Program-made: the position numbers and the translations under genes
In this document: in pieces, positions 51,030 to 59,835 of the stretch
Layout of the letters: every line of letters begins with the position of its first letter
How positions within the stretch are numbered: the first letter of the stretch is position 1
The notes under the pieces: generated by a model
What the model saw: only the letters and a program-made list of their open reading frames with translations
What the model was told of the DNA's origin: nothing
Database searches by the model: none
From: M55B112 sp040880545
Lineage (GTDB): Bacteria; Bacteroidota; Bacteroidia; Bacteroidales; GCA-2748055
Length of the DNA stretch: 64,000 nt
Reading direction: 5' to 3'
Assembly: GCA_040880545.1 (NCBI GenBank)
Contig: JBBDIE010000177.1
Coordinates: 5,073 to 69,072 of the forward strand

Positions 51030-52025
51030 ATGAGCGATTCTGTAAATATTAAAGAGCTAAATGAGAAGATCAGGCAGGAGAGTGAATTCGTCGACCTGGT
51101 AACCATGGAGATGCACAAGGTAATTGTGGGCCAGAAAAATTTGATTGAACGATTACTGATCGGGTTACTGTCTGACGGACATATATTGCTTGAAGGAGTA
51201 CCTGGACTGGCAAAAACATTGGCTATCAGTACATTGTCAGATATAGTCGATGCAAAATTCAGCAGAATTCAGTTTACGCCCGACCTGTTACCGGCCGATC
51301 TTCTGGGTACTATGATTTACAGTCAGAAAAAGGAGGAATTCGTAGTTAAGAAAGGGCCTATCTTTGCCAACCTGATCCTTGCTGATGAGATTAACAGGTC
51401 GCCTGCCAAGGTTCAGTCTGCTTTACTGGAAGCCATGCAGGAAAAGCAGGTCACCATCGGTGAACAGACCTATCCACTTGAAAGACCATTTCTGGTGTTG
51501 GCCACCCAGAATCCCATTGAACAGGAGGGAACATATCCACTTCCAGAAGCTCAGGTCGACAGGTTCATGTTGAAAGTGGTGGTTGGGTATCCAGGGAAAG
51601 AGGAGGAGCGGATGATCGTACGTGAAAACCTTGGAAAATCATTTCCTTCTGCAAATACCATATTGAAACCTGCAGAAATTCTGAAAGCCAGGGAAGTGGT
51701 GAAGGAGGTCTATATGGACGAAAAGATTGAAAACTATATTCTTGATATAGTTTTTGCAACGCGGTACCCCGACCAGGCAGGACTGGCACAATATATGTCT
51801 ATGATACAGTACGGCGGATCGCCCCGTGCAAGTATTAACCTGGCGAAAGCGGCGAAGGCCTACGCATTTATAAAGCGACGGGGGTATGTGGTGCCTGAAG
51901 ATGTAAGGGCAGTTTGTCATGATGTGTTGAGACACAGGATTGGTCTGACCTATGAGGCAGAAGCAGAAAACATTACCGCTGAACACATCGTTTCTGAGAT
52001 TATGAATAATGTAGAGGTGCCTTAA
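51030..52025 (+). CDS. moxR: MoxR family AAA+ ATPase
   Basis: MoxR ATPases act as chaperones for VWA-domain proteins and are paired with them in operons. The 331-residue protein has Walker A EGVPGLAKTL near residue 55, Walker B LADEINRSPAKVQSALLEAMQE near 117, and sensor and lid regions. I chose ATG 51030; TTG 51021 would add three residues. It is the first gene of a tightly packed operon reaching to batE at 59700, and is 2 bp before the next gene. Confidence 0.95.
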   Translation: MSDSVNIKELNEKIRQESEFVDLVTMEMHKVIVGQKNLIERLLIGLLSDGHILLEGVPGLAKTLAISTLSDIVDAKFSRIQFTPDLLPADLLGTMIYSQKKEEFVVKKGPIFANLILADEINRSPAKVQSALLEAMQEKQVTIGEQTYPLERPFLVLATQNPIEQEGTYPLPEAQVDRFMLKVVVGYPGKEEERMIVRENLGKSFPSANTILKPAEILKAREVVKEVYMDEKIENYILDIVFATRYPDQAGLAQYMSMIQYGGSPRASINLAKAAKAYAFIKRRGYVVPEDVRAVCHDVLRHRIGLTYEAEAENITAEHIVSEIMNNVEVP

Positions 52026-52027
52026 AG

Positions 52028-52453
52028 ATGTTGCTTAGAGCCATCATATCGATTTTATTTTTCGCTCTGCCAGCTTCCCTGCAGGCCGTGGAAAAGCCAT
52101 TGATTGGAATGTCAAAGGAGCATGTGAAAACTGAGATGAGATCAGAATATAAAATGTTTTCACCTGATAACAGTGTCACAAAACAACATTTCAATTACCT
52201 GAAATACGTCAACGGAAGACGCACCATTACCTGGATTATCTATTTTTCTGATCAAGATATTTGCACTACCACAAAAAAAGTGTGTGACTACTCAGAATAT
52301 GATTCGGTTCTTGAGGAAATCAATAACAAATACCGGAAGGTTGGGAACCATGAATGGGAATATGATTCGGAAGACAGGACATATACTGTGAAGCTTGTTG
52401 AAGAGGATTGGTATTTTACAATACGGGAAAGATTGAAAGTTAACCGGAAATGA
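52028..52453 (+). CDS. Small exported hypothetical protein inside the Bat operon
   Basis: This 141-residue protein starts with a signal peptide (about residues 1-20, ending SLQA). The mature part begins GMSKEHVKTEMRSEY and contains two Cys in SDQDICTTTKKVCDY (near residues 78-85) that could form a disulfide, plus many charged residues. I do not recognise a family. It lies 2 bp after moxR and 4 bp before the DUF58 gene, so it is certainly within the operon and may serve as a periplasmic partner of the Bat proteins. Confidence 0.75.
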   Translation: MLLRAIISILFFALPASLQAVEKPLIGMSKEHVKTEMRSEYKMFSPDNSVTKQHFNYLKYVNGRRTITWIIYFSDQDICTTTKKVCDYSEYDSVLEEINNKYRKVGNHEWEYDSEDRTYTVKLVEEDWYFTIRERLKVNRK

Positions 52454-52457
52454 ATTT

Positions 52458-53339
52458 GTGAAAGCCGTGAAAGAACGTTCAGAACTGATTAAAAAAGTAA
52501 GGAAAATTGAGATCAAATCACGTGGTCTTACCCAGCAGGTTTTTGCAGGGCAGTATCACAGTGCATTTAAAGGGAAGGGGATGACATTTTCTGAAGTGCG
52601 TGAATATCAGTATGGGGACGATATCAGGGCAATCGACTGGAATGTTACGGCCCGCTTTAACCATCCGTACATCAAAGTTCATGAGGAAGAACGCGAGCTC
52701 ACGGTAATGCTGTTGATCGATGTGAGTGGATCGGGGGATTACGGGACAAGGAAACAACTAAAAAAAGATCTGATCACCGAGGTGGCGGCCGTTTTGTCAT
52801 TTTCAGCCATTGACAACAACGATAAAATCGGAGTGATTCTGTTCAGCGATCATGTGGAAAAATTTATCCCTCCCCAAAAAGGAAGAAAACACATCTTGAG
52901 GATTATAAGCGAATTGCTTGAATTCACGCCTCAGAATAGTGGTACAGACATTTCCGAAAGCCTCAGGTACCTTACCAACGCGATTAAGAAAAGATGTACC
53001 GCATTCCTGATCTCCGATTTCCGGGATACCGGTTATGCACGATCACTTCAGATTGCCAATAACAAGCATGATATAGTTGCCCTTCATGTTTCCGACAGAC
53101 GGGAGCGTGAATTGCCCAGGGTAGGACTCATCAGGGTAAAGGATAATGAAACAGGCAGGGAACGCTGGATTGATACAGGGATGAAACGGGTGCGGGAAGA
53201 ATATGCGATGCAATGGCAAAGTCACCAGGAAATGATGAACGATATTTTTAAGAAATCGGGTGTCGATGTGGTGAACCTGGAAACTGGAAGCGATTATGTG
53301 AAACCTTTGATCAAATTATTTAAACGGAGGGGACATTAA
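52458..53339 (+). CDS. DUF58 domain protein (VWA-like)
   Basis: The 293-residue protein has the DUF58 core with YQYGDDIRAIDWNVTARFNHPYIKVHEEERELT near residues 50-82 (in pieces) and a MIDAS-like LLIDVSGSGDYG near 87. DUF58 proteins accompany MoxR in Bat-type operons. The GTG start at 52458 is set by the 4-bp gap to the previous gene. Its stop overlaps the next ATG by 1 bp. Confidence 0.9.
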   Translation: MKAVKERSELIKKVRKIEIKSRGLTQQVFAGQYHSAFKGKGMTFSEVREYQYGDDIRAIDWNVTARFNHPYIKVHEEERELTVMLLIDVSGSGDYGTRKQLKKDLITEVAAVLSFSAIDNNDKIGVILFSDHVEKFIPPQKGRKHILRIISELLEFTPQNSGTDISESLRYLTNAIKKRCTAFLISDFRDTGYARSLQIANNKHDIVALHVSDRRERELPRVGLIRVKDNETGRERWIDTGMKRVREEYAMQWQSHQEMMNDIFKKSGVDVVNLETGSDYVKPLIKLFKRRGH

Positions 53340-54343
53340 TGGGAAAAACAGATACGATAATGTTGTTCTTATGGCTGCTGGCTATCCCTGTGGCCGGACA
53401 GATTGTTACAGTAAAATCAACTTTTGGGAAAGATTCGGTCAGCTTGGGTGAACAGTTTATTTACAGCATTACAGTGGAGTCGGAAAATGAAGTCATGGTT
53501 GGTTTGCCTACCTATACAGATACACTTTCAAAACAGATCGAAATTCTTGAAAGTTCAGGTACCGACACCATATATATAGACAACAAAAGAAGAATTACAA
53601 AAAAATTCCTGGTTACAAGTTTCGAACCAGGCTGGAACACTGTTCCGCCACAACCAGTAACATTTACCAGTGGGGAATTAAGAGATACTGTTTACACCAC
53701 TGCATTATTGCTTACCGTACTTTCTCCTGAGGTGGATACCACCCAGGCCATTAAGCCAATAAAACCACCGGTTTATACCCCGGTTTCCCTGGCCGAAATC
53801 ATGCCCTGGGCATTTCTGGGAGCAGGAGGTTTCTTGTTACTTACACTGATCGCGGCATTGATCTGGATCTATATTCAGAAGCAGAAGAACCCGGAGGTGT
53901 TTGCTTCGAAGCCAATGGAACCTGCCCACATGGTGGCATTGCGTGAACTTGAATTGCTGAGAAAAGAAAATTTACCTGGAAATGGTATGGTGAAGGAATA
54001 CTATTCACGTCTGACCCAGATCATTCGGGTATACATCGCCAGCCATTTTAGTATTCATGCCATGGAAAGTACATCGTCGGAAATCCTGGAGGCCTTTGCT
54101 ATTCAATTTGGCGGGGACCATCAACTCATCGAATCGCTTAATAAATTACTGATGTTGGCGGATCTGGTGAAATTTGCAAAGGAGGATCCAACCAGGGAAG
54201 AAAATGATTATCACCTTGAAAAGGCAGTGGACTTTGTGGTGAAAACATATAGTATGTTTGCCACCGAAGATGAAAATGAACAGGGGGATATGGAAGAAAA
54301 AAGCCATGTTGAACGGCTAAAACTGGAAGAGAATCATGGATAA
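53339..54343 (+). CDS. Membrane-anchored Bat-operon protein of unknown function
   Basis: The 334-residue protein has a signal peptide (about residues 1-20), an immunoglobulin-like beta-rich periplasmic region (25-135), one membrane segment (about 156-178) and a cytoplasmic helical tail with a conserved block VKEYYSRLTQIIRVYIASHFSIHAMESTSSEIL (in pieces near 222-254). The tail pattern is that of the DUF4381-type proteins found between the DUF58 and BatA genes. It overlaps batA by 8 bp. Its function is unknown, but tight coupling implies a role in the complex. Confidence 0.8.
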   Translation: MGKTDTIMLFLWLLAIPVAGQIVTVKSTFGKDSVSLGEQFIYSITVESENEVMVGLPTYTDTLSKQIEILESSGTDTIYIDNKRRITKKFLVTSFEPGWNTVPPQPVTFTSGELRDTVYTTALLLTVLSPEVDTTQAIKPIKPPVYTPVSLAEIMPWAFLGAGGFLLLTLIAALIWIYIQKQKNPEVFASKPMEPAHMVALRELELLRKENLPGNGMVKEYYSRLTQIIRVYIASHFSIHAMESTSSEILEAFAIQFGGDHQLIESLNKLLMLADLVKFAKEDPTREENDYHLEKAVDFVVKTYSMFATEDENEQGDMEEKSHVERLKLEENHG

Positions 54344-55331
54344 TATAGTCTTTGCAAATCCCGGTTTTTTCTACCTGTTTATCATTGTTGTTCTGATGGT
54401 AGCCTGGTATGTGATCAGGGGTGGGAAAGCAACCGCAACAATATCCGTATCCGGTTTTGAAGGTTTTAGCGATAAATCGGCAGGAATTAAATCCTATCTG
54501 AGGCACCTGCTGTTCTTCTTCAGGATGATCGTACTTAGCCTGTTGATTATTGCATTGACCCGTCCGCAGTCTACCAACCGGTGGGAAAATGTGACCACGG
54601 AAGGGATCGACATTGTGATGGCCATGGATATATCGGGATCCATGCGTGCCATGGACTTCAAGCCTAACCGACTGGAGGCTGCCAAGGAGATGGGTATTGA
54701 ATTTGTCTCTTCCAGGCCGGATGACAGGTTCGGACTGGTGGTTTTTGCAGCAGAAAGTTTCACCCAATGTCCGCTCACCACCGATCAGGCAGTGGTATCC
54801 AATTTTCTGAACGACCTGGAATTCGGTATGGTGGAAGACGGTACTGCTATTGGCATGGGGCTTGCAACAGCTGTTAACAGGGTGAAAGAGAGCAATACCG
54901 AAAGCAAGGTGATCATCCTGCTCACTGATGGAGTGAACAACCAGGGGGAAATCGGGCCCGTTACAGCGGCAGAACTTGCTGCATCCTTCGGGATTCGCGT
55001 ATATACCATCGGGGTCGGATCAAGGGGGAATGCCCCGTTCCCGGTGCAGGATATGTTTGGTAGAACAGTAGTACAGCAGGTACCCGTTGAAATAGACGAA
55101 GAGGTTTTAAAGAAGATCGCAGTACTTACAAGCGGAAAATACTTTCGGGCAACCGATAACAATAAACTAAGGGAGATTTACAGGGAAATTGATGCGATGG
55201 AAAAAACGCAACTGGATGTAAAACAGTACAGCAAACGAAAGGATGAATATTTTCCGCTTTTGCTGGCAGGAATCATTTTGCTTGGACTGGAATTGGTTTT
55301 ACGTTATACTATATTCAGAACGATACCGTAA
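54336..55331 (+). CDS. batA: Aerotolerance protein BatA (VWA domain)
   Basis: The 331-residue protein has membrane segments near residues 5-24, 58-75 and 306-325, with a VWA domain between carrying the metal-ion site DISGSMRAMDF near 97. BatA was linked to oxygen tolerance in Bacteroides fragilis. It follows the preceding gene with an 8-bp overlap and precedes batB by 2 bp. Its VWA domain is expected to be handled by the MoxR ATPase encoded in the same operon. Confidence 0.93.
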   Translation: MDNIVFANPGFFYLFIIVVLMVAWYVIRGGKATATISVSGFEGFSDKSAGIKSYLRHLLFFFRMIVLSLLIIALTRPQSTNRWENVTTEGIDIVMAMDISGSMRAMDFKPNRLEAAKEMGIEFVSSRPDDRFGLVVFAAESFTQCPLTTDQAVVSNFLNDLEFGMVEDGTAIGMGLATAVNRVKESNTESKVIILLTDGVNNQGEIGPVTAAELAASFGIRVYTIGVGSRGNAPFPVQDMFGRTVVQQVPVEIDEEVLKKIAVLTSGKYFRATDNNKLREIYREIDAMEKTQLDVKQYSKRKDEYFPLLLAGIILLGLELVLRYTIFRTIP

Positions 55332-55333
55332 TT

Positions 55334-56380
55334 ATGGAAGGATTGATGCAATTTGGTCAGGATTACATGCTTTGGGGACTTTTAATCATTCCCCTGCTAA
55401 TTGGATTCTACCTATTTTCAGTCAGAAAAAGAAAAAAGAATCTGGAAGAATACGGGGAACCGGAACTGACAAATTACCTGATGCCGGATGCTTCTATTTC
55501 AGCGTATCGTTGGAAAATTGTACTGGTTGTCATCGGTTTTGCATTCCTGGTTATAGGGGCCGCCGGCCCCCGTATTGGATCACAGCTGAAAGAGGTTGGA
55601 CAGAAAGGAAGAGAAGTGATTATCGCGCTGGATGTTTCCAACAGCATGCTTGCCGAGGATGTCAAGCCGTCGCGGATTGAAAGGGCAAAACAGCTGATAA
55701 GCAGGATGGTGGATGATATGAATAATGACAAAATCGGACTGATTGTATTCGCAGGGGATGCCTATACGCAGATTCCTATTACCGACGATTATCCAAGCGT
55801 AAAAATGTTCCTTTCCACCACCGGTCCCGATATGATCTCAAAACAGGGAACAGCTATTGGCACAGCTATATCACTGGCTGCACGTTCATTTCCTTCGGAC
55901 GAACAATCGTTGGAGGAAAACGAATCACTGAAAAACAAAGCGATCATAATAATTACGGACGGGGAAAATCACGAAGATGATGCCTTGGATGCAGCTAAAA
56001 ATGCCCGCGAAAAGGGAATTAAAATATTTACAGTGGGATTGGGAAATCCTGCAGGCGTGCCAATTCCAGTGGCACCCGGGAGTAGTGTAAATCGCAGAAA
56101 CAAAGACGGTACCGTTGTTGTAAGTAAGTTGAATGAGAAATTATTAATGGATATTGCCCGTGAAGGCGAAGGGGCGTATATTCCTGTGGGTAGAATAAGT
56201 AGTTTGATGGATGAGTTGGATAAACTGCAGAAAACAGAACTGAAGAAAAAAGTATATGCTGACTATGCCGAAAGATACCAGTACTTTATCGGGTTCGCAC
56301 TGATATTCCTGGTACTGGAAGCATTGATTCAGCTGAGAAGGAATCCATTTATTAAAAAGTTAAATTTATTTAAGGTGTGA
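55334..56380 (+). CDS. batB: Aerotolerance protein BatB (VWA domain)
   Basis: The 348-residue protein resembles BatA in layout: membrane segments near 10-27 and 60-80, a VWA domain with DVSNSMLAEDV near 99, and a C-terminal helix near 316-333. BatA and BatB are thought to interact through their VWA domains. It lies 2 bp after batA and 1 bp before batC. Confidence 0.93.
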   Translation: MEGLMQFGQDYMLWGLLIIPLLIGFYLFSVRKRKKNLEEYGEPELTNYLMPDASISAYRWKIVLVVIGFAFLVIGAAGPRIGSQLKEVGQKGREVIIALDVSNSMLAEDVKPSRIERAKQLISRMVDDMNNDKIGLIVFAGDAYTQIPITDDYPSVKMFLSTTGPDMISKQGTAIGTAISLAARSFPSDEQSLEENESLKNKAIIIITDGENHEDDALDAAKNAREKGIKIFTVGLGNPAGVPIPVAPGSSVNRRNKDGTVVVSKLNEKLLMDIAREGEGAYIPVGRISSLMDELDKLQKTELKKKVYADYAERYQYFIGFALIFLVLEALIQLRRNPFIKKLNLFKV

Positions 56381-56381
56381 T

Positions 56382-57092
56382 ATGAAAAGATTTGCACTAT
56401 ATATATTGTTGGTATGGCCGTTAATTGCATACAGCCAGGAGGAAAGGAAGTACATCAGGCAAGGTTACAAGGCTTATATGAAAGAAGATTACAATGAAGC
56501 GGAGGTCGACTTCAGGAAGGCAGAAGATATCAATCATGCTTCCTATATTGCCAGATATAATACATCTACAGCACTTTATCAGCAGCAGCAGCTGGAAGAA
56601 TCCGGAAAACGATTTACAGAACTGATGGGGGAGACAACCAATCCGTTGGAAGAGGCCAAATTATTACATAACCTTGGGAATGTGATGATCGAGGGAAAAC
56701 AGTACCAACAAGCTGTGGATGCTTATAAAAAGAGCCTGAGGATCAATCCGGAAGATAATGATACACGCTATAATCTGGCGTATGCTTTGGAAAAGCTGCG
56801 TGACCAGCAGGAACAGGAGCAAAATGACCAAAACCAGGATCAGCAGAATAACCAGGACCAACAAAATGATCAGGAACAGGATAACCAGGACCAGCAGAAT
56901 GATCAACAGCAGGAAGATAATCAGCAACAGGAAAATGATCAGCAACAGCAACAGCCTCAAAAACAGGAGTTGACAAAGGAAGAGGCAGAAAGATTATTAA
57001 ATGCGATTCTGGCAAAGGAGAAAGATGTTAAGGAGAAGGTAGATAAAAAGAAAGCAACAGCTACGAAAATCAAAACAGAAAAAGATTGGTAA
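56382..57092 (+). CDS. batC: Aerotolerance TPR protein BatC with Q/N/D-rich segment
   Basis: The 236-residue protein has a signal peptide (about 1-19), TPR repeats (about 20-140, with LLHNLGNVMIEGKQYQQAVD) and a long low-complexity tract of Gln, Asn and Asp (about 145-195), then a Lys/Glu-rich tail. TPR units suggest scaffold binding between BatA, BatB and BatD. The low-complexity tract is encoded by a near-repetitive DNA stretch (56812-56960) that may vary in length between strains. It is between batB and batD. Confidence 0.88.
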   Translation: MKRFALYILLVWPLIAYSQEERKYIRQGYKAYMKEDYNEAEVDFRKAEDINHASYIARYNTSTALYQQQQLEESGKRFTELMGETTNPLEEAKLLHNLGNVMIEGKQYQQAVDAYKKSLRINPEDNDTRYNLAYALEKLRDQQEQEQNDQNQDQQNNQDQQNDQEQDNQDQQNDQQQEDNQQQENDQQQQQPQKQELTKEEAERLLNAILAKEKDVKEKVDKKKATATKIKTEKDW

Positions 57093-57097
57093 CCAAC

Positions 57098-58948
57098 ATG
57101 TCATCGATCAAATACATACTGACAGTAGTTTTTTCCATGGCAGCGTATGCACTGTTTGGCCAGCAGACCGGTTTTGTTGCTTCAGCTCCGGCAACAGTAC
57201 AGGCAGGACAGCAGTTTCAATATACCGTTGAAGGGAGCGAACAGGGTAATGTGGAGTTACCGGTTTTGGAAGATTTCGAACTGCTGGCAGGTCCATTCAC
57301 CAGTTTTTCATCCTCCACCCAATGGGTCAATGGCAAGATGACAGCCAAAGCAACAGCTTCTTACACATACATATTAAGAGGGAATACAGCAGGAGAATTC
57401 ATCATTCCCCCGGCAAAGGTCAGTGTCAAAAAGGAAAATTTCGAAACAAATGAGGTCAAGGTTACCATTGTGGGATCCGCATCCTCAGCATCATCGGGGT
57501 CCAATTCTGGAAATACCGGTACTACAACTGGTTCTTCCGGGACTTCCGCTGAACAGATAGAAGAACAACCTGTTTTTCTTAGGGTGCTGCCATCCAGGCG
57601 CTCTGTTTACGTTGGAGAGCAGTTTGTTTCGGAACTAAAGGTCTATACCAGTGTAAATACACGTCCATCCGGTGGCTTGAAAGAACTGCCCTATGAAGGA
57701 TTCTATAAACATACCCTGGAGGCTGACCAAACATCTTCCCGGGAAAATATTGATGGTAAAATGCATGTGACACAAGTGTTACAGCGTCATATATTAATTC
57801 CGCAGAAAGCAGGAAAATTGGTCGTCGAACCTTTTGAATCTGAATGGACAGTGCCCAGAAGGGTGAACAACCCCAGGTCAGGCAGTATGTTCGATCAGTT
57901 CTTTAATGATCCGTTTGACCGGTACCAGGAAGTTCCTGTAACAATCAGAACTAAACCTGTTGCTATCGACGTTAAACCGTTACCTGCCGGAGCACCTGCT
58001 GGTTTTACCGGTGGGGTGGGGGACCTGAATTTTACAGCTGCGCTTTCGGCAGACCAGGTACATGTGAACGATGCGATCAACCTGGTGATCAAAATTTCCG
58101 GCACAGGAAATATTTCACTGATCGGAACTCCGAGGATCGACTTTCCTCCTGATCACGATGTTTACGAAACCAACAAATCATCAAATGTACGTACCACGGG
58201 AAACAGGATATCAGGTACTGTAACATTCGAATATCCCATTGTGGCCAGGCATGCGGGCAACTTCCGGATCCCTCCGCTGTCATTTGCATGGTTTGATCCA
58301 GTGGCTGAGAGATACAAATCGGTAACAACCGATGAATTTATATTTACCGTTGTAAAGGGAGAGGAAATCATGCAGAGTGGACAGATATATATGCCGGGTT
58401 CAAGGGGAGACGATGTGGAAAATATAGGAACGGATATCCTTGATATCAGCCGCACTGTTCCGGGTTTTGTCCCGATTGGAAAATCACCGGTTACAAATTA
58501 TCTCTACTGGCTGATGTATGTTTTCCTGCTGCTGCTTTTTCTAATTTTAGTGGCCGTTATACGCCAACGTAATAAGCAAAAAGCCGACATTCGATTGTTG
58601 CGAAACCGTAAGGCAAATAAAATGGCAAGAAGAAGAATGAAAGCAGCGGATAAAGCACGCCGGATGAACAACAGTGAAAAATTCTTTGAAGAGACTGAAA
58701 AAGCAATCTGGGGCTATCTCTCCGATAAACTTTCCATCGAGATATCAGCACTTTCAAGAGACAGGGTGTCCGTGGTACTGAAAGATGCAGGGATAGCCGA
58801 AACAATTCAGTCAGAACTTCTGAGGATTATTGATGATTGTGAATTTTCACGCTATGCACCCTCTTCCGAAAAATCAGACGTGGATACACTATACAGAGAC
58901 GCAGTAAGATTATTACATAATTTAGAGAATAATATACACGTTCGATGA
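57098..58948 (+). CDS. batD: Aerotolerance protein BatD (oxygen tolerance)
   Basis: The 616-residue protein has a signal peptide (about 1-21), a large beta-rich periplasmic region containing several immunoglobulin-like domains (VTIRTKPVAIDVKPLPAGAPAGFTGGVGDL near residues 276-305), one membrane segment near 468-488, and a basic cytoplasmic tail. These are the marks of BatD. The ATG at 57098 starts the signal peptide; a TTG at 57086 overlapping the batC end would add four residues. It overlaps batE by 4 bp (ATGA). Confidence 0.92.
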   Translation: MSSIKYILTVVFSMAAYALFGQQTGFVASAPATVQAGQQFQYTVEGSEQGNVELPVLEDFELLAGPFTSFSSSTQWVNGKMTAKATASYTYILRGNTAGEFIIPPAKVSVKKENFETNEVKVTIVGSASSASSGSNSGNTGTTTGSSGTSAEQIEEQPVFLRVLPSRRSVYVGEQFVSELKVYTSVNTRPSGGLKELPYEGFYKHTLEADQTSSRENIDGKMHVTQVLQRHILIPQKAGKLVVEPFESEWTVPRRVNNPRSGSMFDQFFNDPFDRYQEVPVTIRTKPVAIDVKPLPAGAPAGFTGGVGDLNFTAALSADQVHVNDAINLVIKISGTGNISLIGTPRIDFPPDHDVYETNKSSNVRTTGNRISGTVTFEYPIVARHAGNFRIPPLSFAWFDPVAERYKSVTTDEFIFTVVKGEEIMQSGQIYMPGSRGDDVENIGTDILDISRTVPGFVPIGKSPVTNYLYWLMYVFLLLLFLILVAVIRQRNKQKADIRLLRNRKANKMARRRMKAADKARRMNNSEKFFEETEKAIWGYLSDKLSIEISALSRDRVSVVLKDAGIAETIQSELLRIIDDCEFSRYAPSSEKSDVDTLYRDAVRLLHNLENNIHVR

Positions 58949-59700
58949 AAAGGTACCTTACCATAAGTCTGCTCTTTCTAACACTTCTGCTGAAAGGTTC
59001 GGTGTCGCCAGATTCCCTTTTTGTACATGCGGGAGAAGCCTATACTGCAGGGAATTTTGAACAGGCACTCGATACCTATCGAAGTATCGTTGACCATGGA
59101 TATGAATCAGCCGGGCTCTATTACAATATGGGAAATACCGCCTTTCGCTCCAACAAGATCGGATATGCTGTCCTCTATTACGAAAAGGCACTGCGGCTTG
59201 ATCCATCCCATGAAGGTGCACGTAAAAACCTGGTTTATGTATCACAATACCGGGAAGACAAGCTGGAACAGGTCCCGGAGTTATTTATCAGGAAATGGAT
59301 ACGGGCTGTCTACCAGCTATTTTCCCTGACAACCTGGAGCTATCTTGCAATCCTGTTTTTTGCCGCATTACTCGCGGGAATTCTGCTCTATATTTTCTCC
59401 TCTTCGCTTGCCTCCAGGAAGGCTGGATTTTTCACTGGGATGACTGCCCTGTTATTTTTTCTTTTGTCCATTACCGCTTCAGTAAAACGCAACCAGGAAA
59501 TAACAACACCTGAACGTGCCGTAATTGTAAGTCCCTCGGTTGTAGTGAAAAGTACGCCCAGCCTTACCGGTACCGACCTGTTTGTGCTTCACGAAGGCAC
59601 CTTGATCAGGCTGGATGAACGTGTGGGCGACTGGATCGAGATCAGGATAAGCGACGGCAGAGTAGGGTGGATAACCACCGATGCCCTGGCAATCATCTGA
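58945..59700 (+). CDS. batE: Aerotolerance protein BatE (TPR and SH3-like)
   Basis: The 251-residue protein has a signal peptide (about 1-20), TPR units (about 25-95, with GLYYNMGNTAFRSNKIGYAVLYY), two membrane segments (about 130-150 and 156-172), and a C-terminal SH3-type domain (RAVIVSPSVVVKSTPSLTGTDLFVLHEGTLIRLDERVG near 191-228, in pieces). This layout is typical of BatE in Bacteroidota. It is the last gene of the nine-gene operon, and 135 bp separate it from cstA. Confidence 0.9.
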   Translation: MKRYLTISLLFLTLLLKGSVSPDSLFVHAGEAYTAGNFEQALDTYRSIVDHGYESAGLYYNMGNTAFRSNKIGYAVLYYEKALRLDPSHEGARKNLVYVSQYREDKLEQVPELFIRKWIRAVYQLFSLTTWSYLAILFFAALLAGILLYIFSSSLASRKAGFFTGMTALLFFLLSITASVKRNQEITTPERAVIVSPSVVVKSTPSLTGTDLFVLHEGTLIRLDERVGDWIEIRISDGRVGWITTDALAII

Positions 59701-59835
59701 TTTTCTGATGACTACATAGCAAGGGTCTACCTTATAATTGCCTGATCATTCTGTATCGCATATTAAATTCATGGGTATATTTTGTTTCAATAGTTCCTAT
59801 ATTAGCTACCTTGTAATTCAATAAACCGGGAAAGT

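Noticed and set aside
56664..56960. Antisense frame coding for a very hydrophobic Leu/Ile-rich protein
   Set aside because: It is the complement of the Q/N/D-rich tract of batC; repetitive codons produce the hydrophobic shadow.
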